DNA from: Actinacidiphila glaucinigra
GTDB taxonomy: Bacteria > Actinomycetota > Actinomycetes > Streptomycetales > Streptomycetaceae
DNA: 64,000 bases
Direction: 5' to 3'
Assembly: GCF_900188405.1 (NCBI RefSeq)
Contig: NZ_FZOF01000003.1
Coordinates: forward strand, 455,449 to 519,448
Positions 45,709 through 54,389 of this stretch are shown in pieces. Numbering within the stretch: position 1 is the stretch's first letter; every line of letters begins with the position of its first letter. The position numbers and the translations under genes were made by a program. Below the pieces are notes generated by a model. The model saw only the letters and a list, made by a program, of their open reading frames with translations, searched no databases and was not told the DNA's origin.

Positions 45709-47868
45709 ATGACCACCGCACTGCGCACAGCCGCCGACACGATCCTCAGCCGGCTCGTCGGGGACCCGACGGGCACCGCACGCCTGCGCGAGGACCAGTG
45801 GCGTGCCGTCGAGGCCCTGGTCGCACACGGCCGCCGGGCCCTGGTGGTCCAGCGCACGGGCTGGGGCAAGTCGGCCGTGTACTTCGTGGCCACCGCGCTG
45901 CTCCGCGAGCGGGGCAGCGGTCCCACGGTGATCGTCTCCCCGTTGCTCGCGCTGATGCGGAACCAGATCGACGCCGCCGACCGCGCCGGCATCCGCGCCC
46001 GCACGATCAACTCGGCCAACCCCGAGGAATGGGACACGGTGCAGGCCGAGGTCGCCTCGGGGGAGGTGGACGTCCTGCTGGTGAGCCCGGAGCGGCTCAA
46101 CAACCCCGATTTCCGGGACCAGGTGCTGCCCAAACTCGCCTTCACCACGGGTCTGCTCGTCGTCGACGAGGCCCACTGCATCTCCGACTGGGGCCACGAC
46201 TTCCGGCCCGACTACCGCCGGTTGCGGACGATGCTCGCCGATCTCACCCCGGGCGTTCCCGTGCTGGCCACGACCGCCACGGCGAACGCGCGGGTGACGG
46301 CCGACGTCGCCGAGCAGTTGGGGACCGGCGACCACGAGGGCGCCCTGGTGCTGCGCGGGCCGCTGGAGCGAGAGAGCCTGTCCCTCGGGGTGCTGCGCAT
46401 GCCCGACGCCGCCCACCGGCTCGCCTGGCTCGCCGACCACATCGGCGACCTCCCGGGCTCGGGCATCGTCTACACCCTGACCGTGGCGGCCGCGGAGGAG
46501 GTCACCGCCTTCCTCCGGCAGCGCGGGCACCGGGTCGCCGCCTACTCGGGGCGTACCGAGGACGCCGACCGCCGGGCCGCCGAGGCCGCGCTGCTGAACA
46601 ACGAGGTCAAGGCACTGGTCGCCACCTCGGCGCTCGGCATGGGCTTCGACAAGCCGGACCTGGGCTTCGTGGTGCACCTGGGCTCTCCCTCCTCCCCCAT
46701 CGCCTACTACCAGCAGGTGGGCCGCGCCGGGCGCGGTGTCGACCACGCGGAGGTGCTGCTGCTCCCCGGGCCCGAGGACGAAGCGATCTGGCGCTACTTC
46801 GCCTCGCTCGCCTTCCCCCGCGAGGAGCAGGTGCGGCGCACCCTGGAGACCCTGGCCGCCGCCGGGGGCCCGATGTCGGTCCCGGCGCTCGAGACCCGGG
46901 TGGACCTGCGCCGCAACCGGTTGGAGACGATGCTCAAGGTCCTCGACGTGGACGGCGCCGTGCACCGGGTGCGGGGTGGCTGGACGGCGACGGGCCGGCC
47001 CTGGACGTACGACACCGAGCGGTACGCGTGGGTCGACCGGCAGCGCAGGACCGAGCAGCAGGCGATGCGCGAGTACGCCACGACCTCGATGTGCCGCATG
47101 GAGTACCTGCGCCGTCAGCTCGACGACGAGGAGGCCGCCCCCTGCGGCCGCTGCGACAACTGCGCCGGGGCCCGCTTCACCGCGGAGGTCTCCCGCGAGG
47201 CCCTGGAGGCGGCGCGGGCCGCTCTCGGACGGCCCGGGGTCGAGGTCGAGCCCCGCCGGATGTGGCCGACGGGTCTGCCGGCGATCGGCATCGACCTGAA
47301 GGGGAAGATCCCGCCGGGCGAACAGGCCGCGACCGGACGGGCGCTCGGGCGGCTCTCCGACATCGGCTGGGGCAACCGGCTCCGCCCGCTGTTCGCGGAG
47401 AACGCGGCGGACGGGCCCGTTCCGGACGATGTGGCGCAGGCGGTGGTGCAGGTGCTGGCCGACTGGGCGAAGGGCCCGGGCGGATGGGCGAGCGGCGAGC
47501 CCGACGCCCCGCAACGGCCGGCAGGCGTCGTCACCATCGCCTCGCACACCCGGCCGCAGCTCATCGCGTCACTCGGAGCGCGCATCGCCGAGATCGGCCG
47601 CATGCCGCTGCTCGGGGAGGTGGCGCACAGCGGTGACCTGGAGCCCTCGCGGGTACCGCGCAGCAACAGCGCACAGCGACTGCGGGCGCTGCACGGGGCG
47701 TTCGCCCTTCCGCCCGCCCTTTCCGACGCCCTCGCCACGGCCTCGGGACCCGTCCTGCTGGTCGACGACTTCACCGAGACGGGGTGGACCGTGGCCGTAG
47801 CGGCGCGGTTGTTGCGCCGTGCCGGGGTTACGGCAGTGTTTCCCCTGGTCCTGGCGTTGCAAGGCTGA
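45709..47868 (+). CDS. RecQ family DNA helicase with C-terminal phosphoribosyltransferase-like domain
   Basis: The 719-residue protein has a RecQ helicase core: Walker A TGWGKS (50-55), DEAH (153-156) in DEAHCISDWGHDFRPDYRRL, motif VI YYQQVGRAGRG, and the zinc cluster CRMEYLRRQL...CGRCDNC. After a winged-helix region, the last ~170 residues resemble ComF-type phosphoribosyltransferases: VTIASHTRPQLIASLG, AQRLRALHGAF, and the PRPP loop LLVDDFTETGWT (683-694). HRDC is absent. The helicase part should unwind DNA in repair; the role of the fused domain is unknown. The start is ATG 45709 with GGGGG upstream. Confidence 0.92.
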   Translation: MTTALRTAADTILSRLVGDPTGTARLREDQWRAVEALVAHGRRALVVQRTGWGKSAVYFVATALLRERGSGPTVIVSPLLALMRNQIDAADRAGIRARTINSANPEEWDTVQAEVASGEVDVLLVSPERLNNPDFRDQVLPKLAFTTGLLVVDEAHCISDWGHDFRPDYRRLRTMLADLTPGVPVLATTATANARVTADVAEQLGTGDHEGALVLRGPLERESLSLGVLRMPDAAHRLAWLADHIGDLPGSGIVYTLTVAAAEEVTAFLRQRGHRVAAYSGRTEDADRRAAEAALLNNEVKALVATSALGMGFDKPDLGFVVHLGSPSSPIAYYQQVGRAGRGVDHAEVLLLPGPEDEAIWRYFASLAFPREEQVRRTLETLAAAGGPMSVPALETRVDLRRNRLETMLKVLDVDGAVHRVRGGWTATGRPWTYDTERYAWVDRQRRTEQQAMREYATTSMCRMEYLRRQLDDEEAAPCGRCDNCAGARFTAEVSREALEAARAALGRPGVEVEPRRMWPTGLPAIGIDLKGKIPPGEQAATGRALGRLSDIGWGNRLRPLFAENAADGPVPDDVAQAVVQVLADWAKGPGGWASGEPDAPQRPAGVVTIASHTRPQLIASLGARIAEIGRMPLLGEVAHSGDLEPSRVPRSNSAQRLRALHGAFALPPALSDALATASGPVLLVDDFTETGWTVAVAARLLRRAGVTAVFPLVLALQG

Positions 47869-48065
47869 TGGGTAGTCACCATGTGAGACAGAGAAGGGAT
47901 CTAAGCGGCGGAGGGTCAGATAACAGACAGGTCGGCGAAATGACCGTTGCCGCCCGCGTGTGCGACAGGAACAATTGACTCTGGATCCCCGCATCGGCTC
48001 TTGGAGCCCCACGACCGGCATGCCCGCGCACGCCCGGTCGCGGACGCATACCCGAAGGGAGGACC

Positions 48066-48665
48066 GTGGCCATCGGCTTCGCTCCGGAAACCGCATCCGT
48101 GAATGCCTCCCGCCGCGCCGGACGCCATCGCACCCTCGAGCCTGCCGAATGGACCGCCGCGGGCATCCCCCTGCTGATCAACCCGCGCGAGGTGGTCACG
48201 GACCTGCACACGCGGCACCTTCCGGCGCCCGGCACCGCCGTGGTCGCGGTCTACTCCCCCGACGAACGGCTGACGGCCAGCGCGTCGTTCGCGCAGCGCC
48301 CCCACGTCGTCGACGGCTGGGAGCGGCGCAACGCCATCCTCGTCCACCTGCGCCGGATCACGGCCGACGACCTGCGGCGGCGCAGACCGGTGCGCACCGC
48401 GGTCCTGCTCGTCTGCCGTGACGGCGGAGCGGGCTGGACCGAGGTGGACGGCGCCTGGATGTGGGGGCTGCGGGACGCCTGCTCGCTGTACGGGCTGCGC
48501 CCCGGGTCGTACATCACCGTGACCGACGACGGCTGGCGGGTGCAGGGCGAGGACCGTACCGGACGGACCCCGAACGCCACCTCCTGGTCGGCGGCCGCGA
48601 GCCGCGGCGCAGCGAGCCTGCGTCCCAGCGGGACGCCGCCCCTGCGCCGCGCGGCGGCGCGGTGA
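48066..48665 (+). CDS. Conserved hypothetical protein (no known domain recognised)
   Basis: The 199-residue soluble protein has a central ordered part (AVVAVYSPDERLTASASFAQRPHVVDGWERRNAIL; WMWGLRDACSLYGLRPGSYITV) and a Ser/Ala/Arg-rich tail of ~35 residues. No signal peptide, membrane helix or catalytic motif is evident. GTG 48066 follows GGGAGGA, a strong ribosome site. Third-position GC bias is normal, supporting a real gene. It abuts the convergent gene stop with no spacing. The 197-bp gap before it holds no gene I can see. Confidence 0.75.
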   Translation: MAIGFAPETASVNASRRAGRHRTLEPAEWTAAGIPLLINPREVVTDLHTRHLPAPGTAVVAVYSPDERLTASASFAQRPHVVDGWERRNAILVHLRRITADDLRRRRPVRTAVLLVCRDGGAGWTEVDGAWMWGLRDACSLYGLRPGSYITVTDDGWRVQGEDRTGRTPNATSWSAAASRGAASLRPSGTPPLRRAAAR

Positions 48666-49325
48666 TCAGGCGTTGACGCCGAGCAGCGCGTTGATCCGCT
48701 GCTGGTCGCCGCAGACGACCAGCAGCTTCCCGGCCCTCGCCATCGCGGAGGGCAGGACACGCGCCACGGTCTCGTCGGAGCCGCCGTTGACGGCCACGAC
48801 CACCACGGGCCGGCCCGTGGCACGGTCGGCGTCGTGGGCGGCGTAGAACACGTCGTCGCCGGCGTCGTGCTGGGCCCAGTAGGACGCCTCGCCGAAGCTC
48901 AGCTCGTGCGCCGCCCAGGGGTGCTGCTCGCCGGTGGTGAGCACCAGGACCTCACCGGGAGCGCGCCCGCTGTCCAGCAGCAGGTCGACGGCCTCGTCGG
49001 CGGCGTCCAGGGCGCCGTCCACCGAAGCGGGGATGAGCTGGATCTGCGCCGACGGGTCGGCGGAGACGGAGGCCGCGGCCTCGGCCTCGGAGTCCCGCGG
49101 CGAACGCTGCTGCGGGGGTACGACGGACCCGCGAGCCGGACCAGGACGGCCGGGACGGGCGTTCGCCGCCGGAGCGCCACGCGGCGGCGCGGGACGCGGA
49201 GGCGCGGGACGGGGGCCGGAGCCCGGTACGGGGCGGGGGGTCGGCGCGGGCCGGCCGGCGGCCGGGGCTACGCGGGGACCCGGGACACTCTCGTGAATCT
49301 GAGGCTCCTCGGGGGTGAGAGGCAT
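48666..49325 (-). CDS. Proline-rich hypothetical protein with a helicase C-terminal-like domain
   Basis: The 219-residue protein has a ~90-residue Pro/Arg/Ala-rich disordered N-terminus and an ordered C-terminal domain (VDLLLDSGRAPGEVLVLTTGEQHPWAAHE; DDVFYAAHDADRATGRPVVVVAVNG; KLLVVCGDQQRIN). That domain resembles the end of UvrD-like superfamily 1 helicases, but no Walker A or motor domain is present. The similarity is from memory and weak. ATG 49325 is chosen without a clear ribosome site; GTG 49376 is an alternative. Confidence 0.7.
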   Translation of the reverse strand: MPLTPEEPQIHESVPGPRVAPAAGRPAPTPRPVPGSGPRPAPPRPAPPRGAPAANARPGRPGPARGSVVPPQQRSPRDSEAEAAASVSADPSAQIQLIPASVDGALDAADEAVDLLLDSGRAPGEVLVLTTGEQHPWAAHELSFGEASYWAQHDAGDDVFYAAHDADRATGRPVVVVAVNGGSDETVARVLPSAMARAGKLLVVCGDQQRINALLGVNA

Positions 49326-49384
49326 GTGCTGATGTCTATCAAATGCACCGGAACAACGCAGCGGCGGGTAGGTCACAACTCGGC

Positions 49385-50080
49385 TCAGAAATCGAACCCG
49401 AGTTGCTCACCCGTCTCCCCCGCCTCCACGGTCTCCCGGACCTTCTTCAAGTGCTGCCAACGCGGCAGCGTATCGAGATATGCCCAGGACAGCCGGTGGA
49501 GGGGGGTGGGCCCCAGCTCCTCCAGTGCCGCCCGGTGCACCGGCGAAGGGTACCCGGCATTGGCCTCGAAGCCGAACGGAGCATAGTCGACGCCCAGTTC
49601 CGCCATCATCGCGTCCCGCCGCACCTTGGCGATCACGGACGCCGCCGCCACGGCCACGCAGGAGCGGTCGCCCTTGATGACCGTGCGCACGCGCCAGGGA
49701 CCTCCGAGGTAGTCGTGCTTGCCGTCGAGTATCACCGCGTCGGGCCGCACGGGCAGGAGGTCCAGGGCGCGCGTGGCGGCCAGCCGCAGCGCGGCGGTCA
49801 TCCCGAGCTCGTCGATCTCCTCCGGGGAGGCGTGGCCGAGCGCGAAGGAGTTCACCCATCCGGTGAGCACACCGGAGAGTTCGTTGCGGCGCTTGACGGT
49901 GAGCAGTTTGGAGTCGGTGAGGCCGTCGGGCGGCCGTCGCAGGCCGGTGACGGCGGCGCACACCGTGACGGGCCCGGCCCAGGCGCCCCGTCCGACCTCG
50001 TCGACGCCCGCGATGACCTTGGCGCCGAGGGTCGCGCGCAGCGAGCGCTCGACGGTGTGGGTTGGGGGTTCGTGGACCAT
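49385..50080 (-). CDS. rnhB: Ribonuclease HII
   Basis: The 231-residue enzyme removes ribonucleotides from DNA and RNA of RNA-DNA hybrids. Acidic catalytic residues are visible in [15 protein letters not shown] (Asp27, Glu28) and VILDGKHD, with the [12 protein letters not shown] motif and the GY(P)S element [11 protein letters not shown]. Length is normal. ATG 50080 is used; TAGGCT lies 10 bp upstream as a possible -10, giving a very short leader. The small palindrome AGGCTTAGCCT overlaps it. Confidence 0.95.
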   Translation of the reverse strand: MVHEPPTHTVERSLRATLGAKVIAGVDEVGRGAWAGPVTVCAAVTGLRRPPDGLTDSKLLTVKRRNELSGVLTGWVNSFALGHASPEEIDELGMTAALRLAATRALDLLPVRPDAVILDGKHDYLGGPWRVRTVIKGDRSCVAVAAASVIAKVRRDAMMAELGVDYAPFGFEANAGYPSPVHRAALEELGPTPLHRLSWAYLDTLPRWQHLKKVRETVEAGETGEQLGFDF

Positions 50081-50199
50081 GGCAAGGCTTAGCCTACGCT
50101 CCCGCGTTGGGCCGCTCCGGAGCAGGTCGGGGCAGCCGGTGCGGGGCCGCGGGTGCGGGGCGGCGGCGGTGACGGCCGGGGCCGGTCCCGGCGCTCGCG

Positions 50200-50793
50200 T
50201 CAGGGGCGCAGCAGGGGCAGCATCACCTGGTCGACGACCTCGATCAGGTCCTCCTCGGTGATCTCCCGCCCGCCGATCTTCGACCGGTACATCATCAGCG
50301 CGGGCACGACGTCGGCGACGATGTCGCCGGTGGCGTCGGGCCGCACCTCCCCGCGCCCGATGCCGCGCCGGACCACGTCCAGGATGCGCTGCTTGGTGGG
50401 CTCGACGACCCCCTCCATGATCAGCCGCACGAAGCAGTGGGCCGCCTCCTGGTCGCACTCGTCGATCACCGAGCGCAGGGCGAGCCCGCCGCGCGAGTAC
50501 ATCGCCTCGCGCATCCGCAGCACGAGGAAGACCAGGTCCTCCCGCAGCCCGCCCAGGTCCGGGACGTCGGGGACCTCAGGGAAGGCCGTCTGCAGGGCGT
50601 CCGCGACCAGGGCCTGCTTGGACGGCCAGCGGCGGTAGACGGCGGCCTTGCCGGTCTGGGCGCCGGCGGCGACGCCCTCCATGGTCAGCCCCCGCCAGCC
50701 CACCGTGCTCAGCTGCTCCAGGGCGGCCCCGAGGATTGCCCGCTCCAGAACGGGCCCGCGACGACGGGTCCCCGCTCCCTGCGACATGGCCAT
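50200..50793 (-). CDS. TetR family transcriptional repressor
   Basis: The 197-residue protein has the TetR N-terminal HTH ([35 protein letters not shown]) and a helical ligand domain with a TetR_C-like end ([20 protein letters not shown]). It is divergent from a DHA2 exporter, with two matching operators between them, so it very likely represses the exporter and itself. GAAGGTGG precedes tandem starts ATG 50793 and ATG 50787; either may be used. Confidence 0.92.
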   Translation of the reverse strand: MAMSQGAGTRRRGPVLERAILGAALEQLSTVGWRGLTMEGVAAGAQTGKAAVYRRWPSKQALVADALQTAFPEVPDVPDLGGLREDLVFLVLRMREAMYSRGGLALRSVIDECDQEAAHCFVRLIMEGVVEPTKQRILDVVRRGIGRGEVRPDATGDIVADVVPALMMYRSKIGGREITEEDLIEVVDQVMLPLLRP

Positions 50794-50814
50794 GCCACCT
50801 TCTCATTCACTCTC

Positions 50815-50836
50815 TAGTGAACGCTTGCGTTCACTA
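50815..50836. promoter_or_regulatory. TetR operator 1
   Basis: A 22-bp inverted repeat has arms TAGTGAAC and GTTCACTA around gcttgc. It lies 22 bp upstream of the repressor gene, where it would cover that promoter. Confidence 0.8.
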
Positions 50837-50861
50837 CAACCATCATCCTAGTGTCGTACAC

Positions 50862-50881
50862 AGTGAACGCCACCGTTCACT
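50862..50881. promoter_or_regulatory. TetR operator 2
   Basis: A 20-bp inverted repeat has arms AGTGAACG and CGTTCACT around ccac. It shares AGTGAACG...GTTCACT with operator 1 and lies 22 bp before the exporter start, so it is set to block the exporter promoter. Confidence 0.8.
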
Positions 50882-50903
50882 AAGTCACCGACTGGGGGAC
50901 CTC

Positions 50904-52451
50904 GTGACGACCGGACAACTCACCTCACCACAAAAGCCCGGAGCCGCGCGACGCGACGGCAGGCCGGGCATCGCACTCGCGGTGATCGCGGCCTGCCAGC
51001 TCATGGTCGTGCTGGACGCCACCATTGTGAACATCGCGCTCCCGCACATCCAGGACGCGCTCTCCTTCTCCACCACCGACCTGTCCTGGGTGCTCAACGC
51101 CTACACGCTCACCTTCGGCGGGCTGCTGCTGCTCGGCGGGCGCGCGGGCGACATCCTGGGACGGCGCAGGGTGTTCGTCTTCGGCATCCTGCTGTTCTCC
51201 CTCGCCTCGCTGCTGGGGGGCTTCGCCCAGGAGCCGTGGCAACTGCTCGCCGCGCGCTCCCTGCAAGGCGTCGGCGGCGCGATAGCCTCACCGACCTCGC
51301 TCGCGCTCATCACCACCAACTTCCCCGAGGGCCCGGCACGCAACCGGGCCTTCGGCGTGTTCGCCGCGGTGTCCGCGGGCGGCGGCGCCGTGGGTCTGCT
51401 GGCGGGCGGCATGCTCACCGACTGGCTCGACTGGCGCTGGGTGTTCTTCGTCAACGTGCCCATCGGCCTGCTGATCGCCTTCCTGGCGCCGCGCTTCATC
51501 AGCGAGTCGCAGCGCCACCCGGGGCGGTTCGACATCGCCGGAGCCGTCACCTCGACGCTCGGCATGGCCTCGCTCGTCTACGGCTTCATCCGCGCCGCCC
51601 ACTCCGGATGGCGGGACGCCCTGACCCTTCCCTCGTTCGCCGCCGCGATCGTGCTGCTCGGCGCCTTCGTGGTCATCGAGCGGCGGGCCAGGGAGCCCAT
51701 CACCCCGCTGCGGATGTTCGCCGACCGCAACCGCTCGGGCACCTATGTGATGATGCTGAGCCTGGCCGCGGCCATGTTCGGCATGTTCTTCTTCATCGTC
51801 ATCTTCGTGCAGAACGTGCTGGGTTACAGCCCCATCGCGGCGGGCTTCGCCTTCCTGCCGGTCACCGCTGCGATCGTGACCGGCGCCGGGCTGTCGACCC
51901 GCTTCCTGCCGGTGCTGGGACCGAAGCCGTTCCTCGTCGCCGGCTCCGCGCTGACCGGTTCCGGGATGGCGTGGCTGACCCTGATCGACCCCGGCAGCAG
52001 CTACGTGGGCGGTGTCCTCGGCCCGATGCTGCTCTTCGGCTTCGGCATGGGCCTGAACTTCGTCACGCTGACCCTGACGGCCGTCTCCGGAGTCGCCCAG
52101 CACGAGGCGGGGGCCGCGTCCGGGCTGCTCAACGCGATGCAGCAGGTGGGCGGCTCGCTCGGACTCTCCATCCTGGTGACGGTGTTCGGCACCGCGAGCC
52201 GCGACAAGGCCACCGGTCTGCTCCCGGACTTCCTCGCGCACTCCACGCCGGAGCAGCAGGCCGGCTTCCGGCGGACCCACGAACTGCCGCCGCCATGGGG
52301 CCACGAGGTCCTGGCGCACGGCATCTCGACCGCCTTCTACGCGGCCGTGGGGCTGGTCGCGCTGGCGCTGGTCACGGCGTTGTTCGTGATCCGGGTCCGC
52401 AAGAGCGACCTGGAGGCGCTCAGCGGCAGCGCGGGCACGCCCGCGGCCTGA
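50904..52451 (+). CDS. MFS drug exporter, DHA2 (14-TM) family
   Basis: The 515-residue membrane protein has 14 predicted helices and DHA2 motifs: LDATIVNIALPHIQ in helix 1, motif A GGRAGDILGRRRVF, and a motif C-like GGGAVGLLAGGMLTDWLDWRWVFF. It should export drugs or toxic metabolites by proton antiport. GTG 50904 follows GGGGGAC. Regulation by the divergent TetR repressor is indicated by the two operators. A hairpin terminator follows. Confidence 0.93.
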   Translation: MTTGQLTSPQKPGAARRDGRPGIALAVIAACQLMVVLDATIVNIALPHIQDALSFSTTDLSWVLNAYTLTFGGLLLLGGRAGDILGRRRVFVFGILLFSLASLLGGFAQEPWQLLAARSLQGVGGAIASPTSLALITTNFPEGPARNRAFGVFAAVSAGGGAVGLLAGGMLTDWLDWRWVFFVNVPIGLLIAFLAPRFISESQRHPGRFDIAGAVTSTLGMASLVYGFIRAAHSGWRDALTLPSFAAAIVLLGAFVVIERRAREPITPLRMFADRNRSGTYVMMLSLAAAMFGMFFFIVIFVQNVLGYSPIAAGFAFLPVTAAIVTGAGLSTRFLPVLGPKPFLVAGSALTGSGMAWLTLIDPGSSYVGGVLGPMLLFGFGMGLNFVTLTLTAVSGVAQHEAGAASGLLNAMQQVGGSLGLSILVTVFGTASRDKATGLLPDFLAHSTPEQQAGFRRTHELPPPWGHEVLAHGISTAFYAAVGLVALALVTALFVIRVRKSDLEALSGSAGTPAA

Positions 52452-52458
52452 CGCCGGC

Positions 52459-52493
52459 GCCGCCGCCCGGCCCGAGGGGAGGCCGGGACGGCG
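52459..52493. terminator. Hairpin between convergent MFS and DUF4173 genes
   Basis: A 13-bp stem with one bulged A (ccgccgcccggcc / ggccgggacggcgg, 8-nt loop) lies 8 bp after the exporter stop and 17 bp from the convergent gene's stop. Confidence 0.7.
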
Positions 52494-52509
52494 GCACACG
52501 GCGTTGGCG

Positions 52510-54171
52510 TCACGGGAGGACGGGGTCGCGCCACTCGTCGTAGAAGCCCTCCAGACCTGCCGCGTCACACGGCCGGTAGTCGCTCCGCGGCGGGCGATCG
52601 TCGAGCAGGGACCGCGCCCGGACCTCACCCAGGCTGGTGGTGTACCAGGCCTCGGTGCCGTCCTCGTAGAGGTGCTCCACGATCTTCTCCAGGGCGCAGG
52701 AGCGCTGCGGCTCCGGCAGCCGGTCCAGCTCCGGGACGGCGTCCGCGGAGAGGTTCCGCAGGTACGCCAGGTCGATCTTGCCGGTGTTCTCGAAGCGGCT
52801 CACCTGCTGGTCGGCGATGAGCGCGTCGGGCGACACCAGCCCGAAGGCGAGGACGGACGCCGCGGCGCTCACCACCACCGCGCGCGGCAGCCGGCGCGCG
52901 CCGAACACCCCGGCCGCCATGATGAGGACGATCAGCAGCCCGAGCCACAGCTCCACCCCCGCCACCGAGATCCGCAGCCGGGTCAGCCCGTACGCGTCGA
53001 CGTACAGGTCCATGCGGCGCAGCGCGGAGGCGACCACGACCAGGGTCAGCACGCAGATCGTGCCCAGGACGGAGCGCACGAGCAGCACGTCCCGGTCGGT
53101 GCCGCGCGGCGCCCACCGCAGGGCGAGGCCGATCACCACCACGGTGAGCAGGGTGACGACGAGCAACTGCCAGAAGCCCTGCCGGGCGTACTCCGCGTAG
53201 GTCAGCCCGGTCTTGGCGAGCACCTTCTCGTAACCGCCGAACAGCACCGCGAGCTGGACGGCGTTGAAGGCGGCGAACAGCGCGGCGAGGACGACCAGCG
53301 GCAGCGCCCACTCGGCCCGCCGGCGGGCGCGCCCCGGCTTCACCTCGATCCGGTCCCAGCGGCGCGGCGCCGCCGCCGTCCACGCCGCGCAGAGCGCGAA
53401 CAGCGTGCCGACGACGAGGAGCAGGACGCGCAGCGGCGCGTCGGTGACGGTCACGTCGGGCATGAGGTCGGCCAGCAGATCGGCGAACGCCGCGTCCGCC
53501 CCCGCGAAGAGCGCGCCGAAGACGACCAGGAGCACGACGGTCACGCCGACGGTCTTCAGCATCGGCAGCAGCCGGCTGCGGTCACGGCCGGCCCGCTCGC
53601 GCAGCCCGCGCAGCGCCCAGCCGATCGCGGGCACCGGAGCGAACCACAGCCCCGCGCCGCCGAGGAGGACGCCCGGCCAGCGGCGGCTGCCGTGCAGGGC
53701 CAGCGAGCCCAGGAAGGCGGCCGCGACGACGGCCAGGAACGACGGCCACCACGCGTCCCGCAGGGCCGGGATCAGCAGCAGCGTCAGGCCTGCCACCGCC
53801 CAGACCGCCGACCAGGGCCGGAGCCGCCGGCCGTGGTCGAGGGCGGCGACCGCGGCCGCGACGGCGGCGGGAACGGTGACCAGCAGCAGGTTGATCCCCA
53901 GGCCGCCGCGGAGCAGGGCCGCGGTCAGCACACCGGTGAGCAGCGCCGTCCACAGCACGGCGGGTCGCACGGTGCGCGGGGTCCGCGGCCGGCTCGCGGT
54001 CACCCACGCCGGCGGTGGAGGCGGCGGCGGAGGCGTCCAGGGACGGGCATACGGCGCTGCCGGGTGGACGGGTGGACCGTGCTTCCGCGGCGGCGCCTGC
54101 GGATGTGCCTGCGGATGTGCTTGTGCCGGCGCCTGCGTCGCCGGTGCGGCGTCGGACGGCGTGTCGGACAT
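52510..54171 (-). CDS. DUF4153/DUF4173 multi-pass membrane protein
   Basis: The 553-residue protein begins with a ~65-residue His/Pro/Gln-rich cytoplasmic tail (HPQAHPQAPP; eight consecutive prolines), then about 11-12 hydrophobic helices and a ~90-residue soluble C-terminus. The middle part fits the DUF4173 family (VYAEYARQGFWQLLVVTLLTVVVI region; DLYVDAYGLTRLRI). Its function is unknown. ATG 54171 is used. The 218-bp gap downstream of its promoter side, 54172-54389, holds only a possible -10 (TAGCCT) and no gene. Confidence 0.87.
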   Translation of the reverse strand: MSDTPSDAAPATQAPAQAHPQAHPQAPPRKHGPPVHPAAPYARPWTPPPPPPPPAWVTASRPRTPRTVRPAVLWTALLTGVLTAALLRGGLGINLLLVTVPAAVAAAVAALDHGRRLRPWSAVWAVAGLTLLLIPALRDAWWPSFLAVVAAAFLGSLALHGSRRWPGVLLGGAGLWFAPVPAIGWALRGLRERAGRDRSRLLPMLKTVGVTVVLLVVFGALFAGADAAFADLLADLMPDVTVTDAPLRVLLLVVGTLFALCAAWTAAAPRRWDRIEVKPGRARRRAEWALPLVVLAALFAAFNAVQLAVLFGGYEKVLAKTGLTYAEYARQGFWQLLVVTLLTVVVIGLALRWAPRGTDRDVLLVRSVLGTICVLTLVVVASALRRMDLYVDAYGLTRLRISVAGVELWLGLLIVLIMAAGVFGARRLPRAVVVSAAASVLAFGLVSPDALIADQQVSRFENTGKIDLAYLRNLSADAVPELDRLPEPQRSCALEKIVEHLYEDGTEAWYTTSLGEVRARSLLDDRPPRSDYRPCDAAGLEGFYDEWRDPVLP

Positions 54172-54389
54172 GAGAACCCCTCCCCGCCGGTCGTGCGGCG
54201 GCCGGGGGCTGCGCGCGGGACCGGTACTCGACTGCGCGTCCGGCGAAGATCAGCCGGACGGCGTGGCCGACAGGCTAGGCGCGCCGGCCGGCCGGGCGGG
54301 CCTGCCGTGGGCCCGACGGCCCAGTCTGTGACAGGGCCGTGACAATGCGGAGGATTGCCGGGCCCATGGACGGGGGCGGCGGGGGCGGC

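Noticed and set aside
44236..47547. 1,100-codon minus-strand frame across the RecQ-type gene
   Set aside because: Low-complexity translation without domains, opposite a gene with complete helicase motifs.
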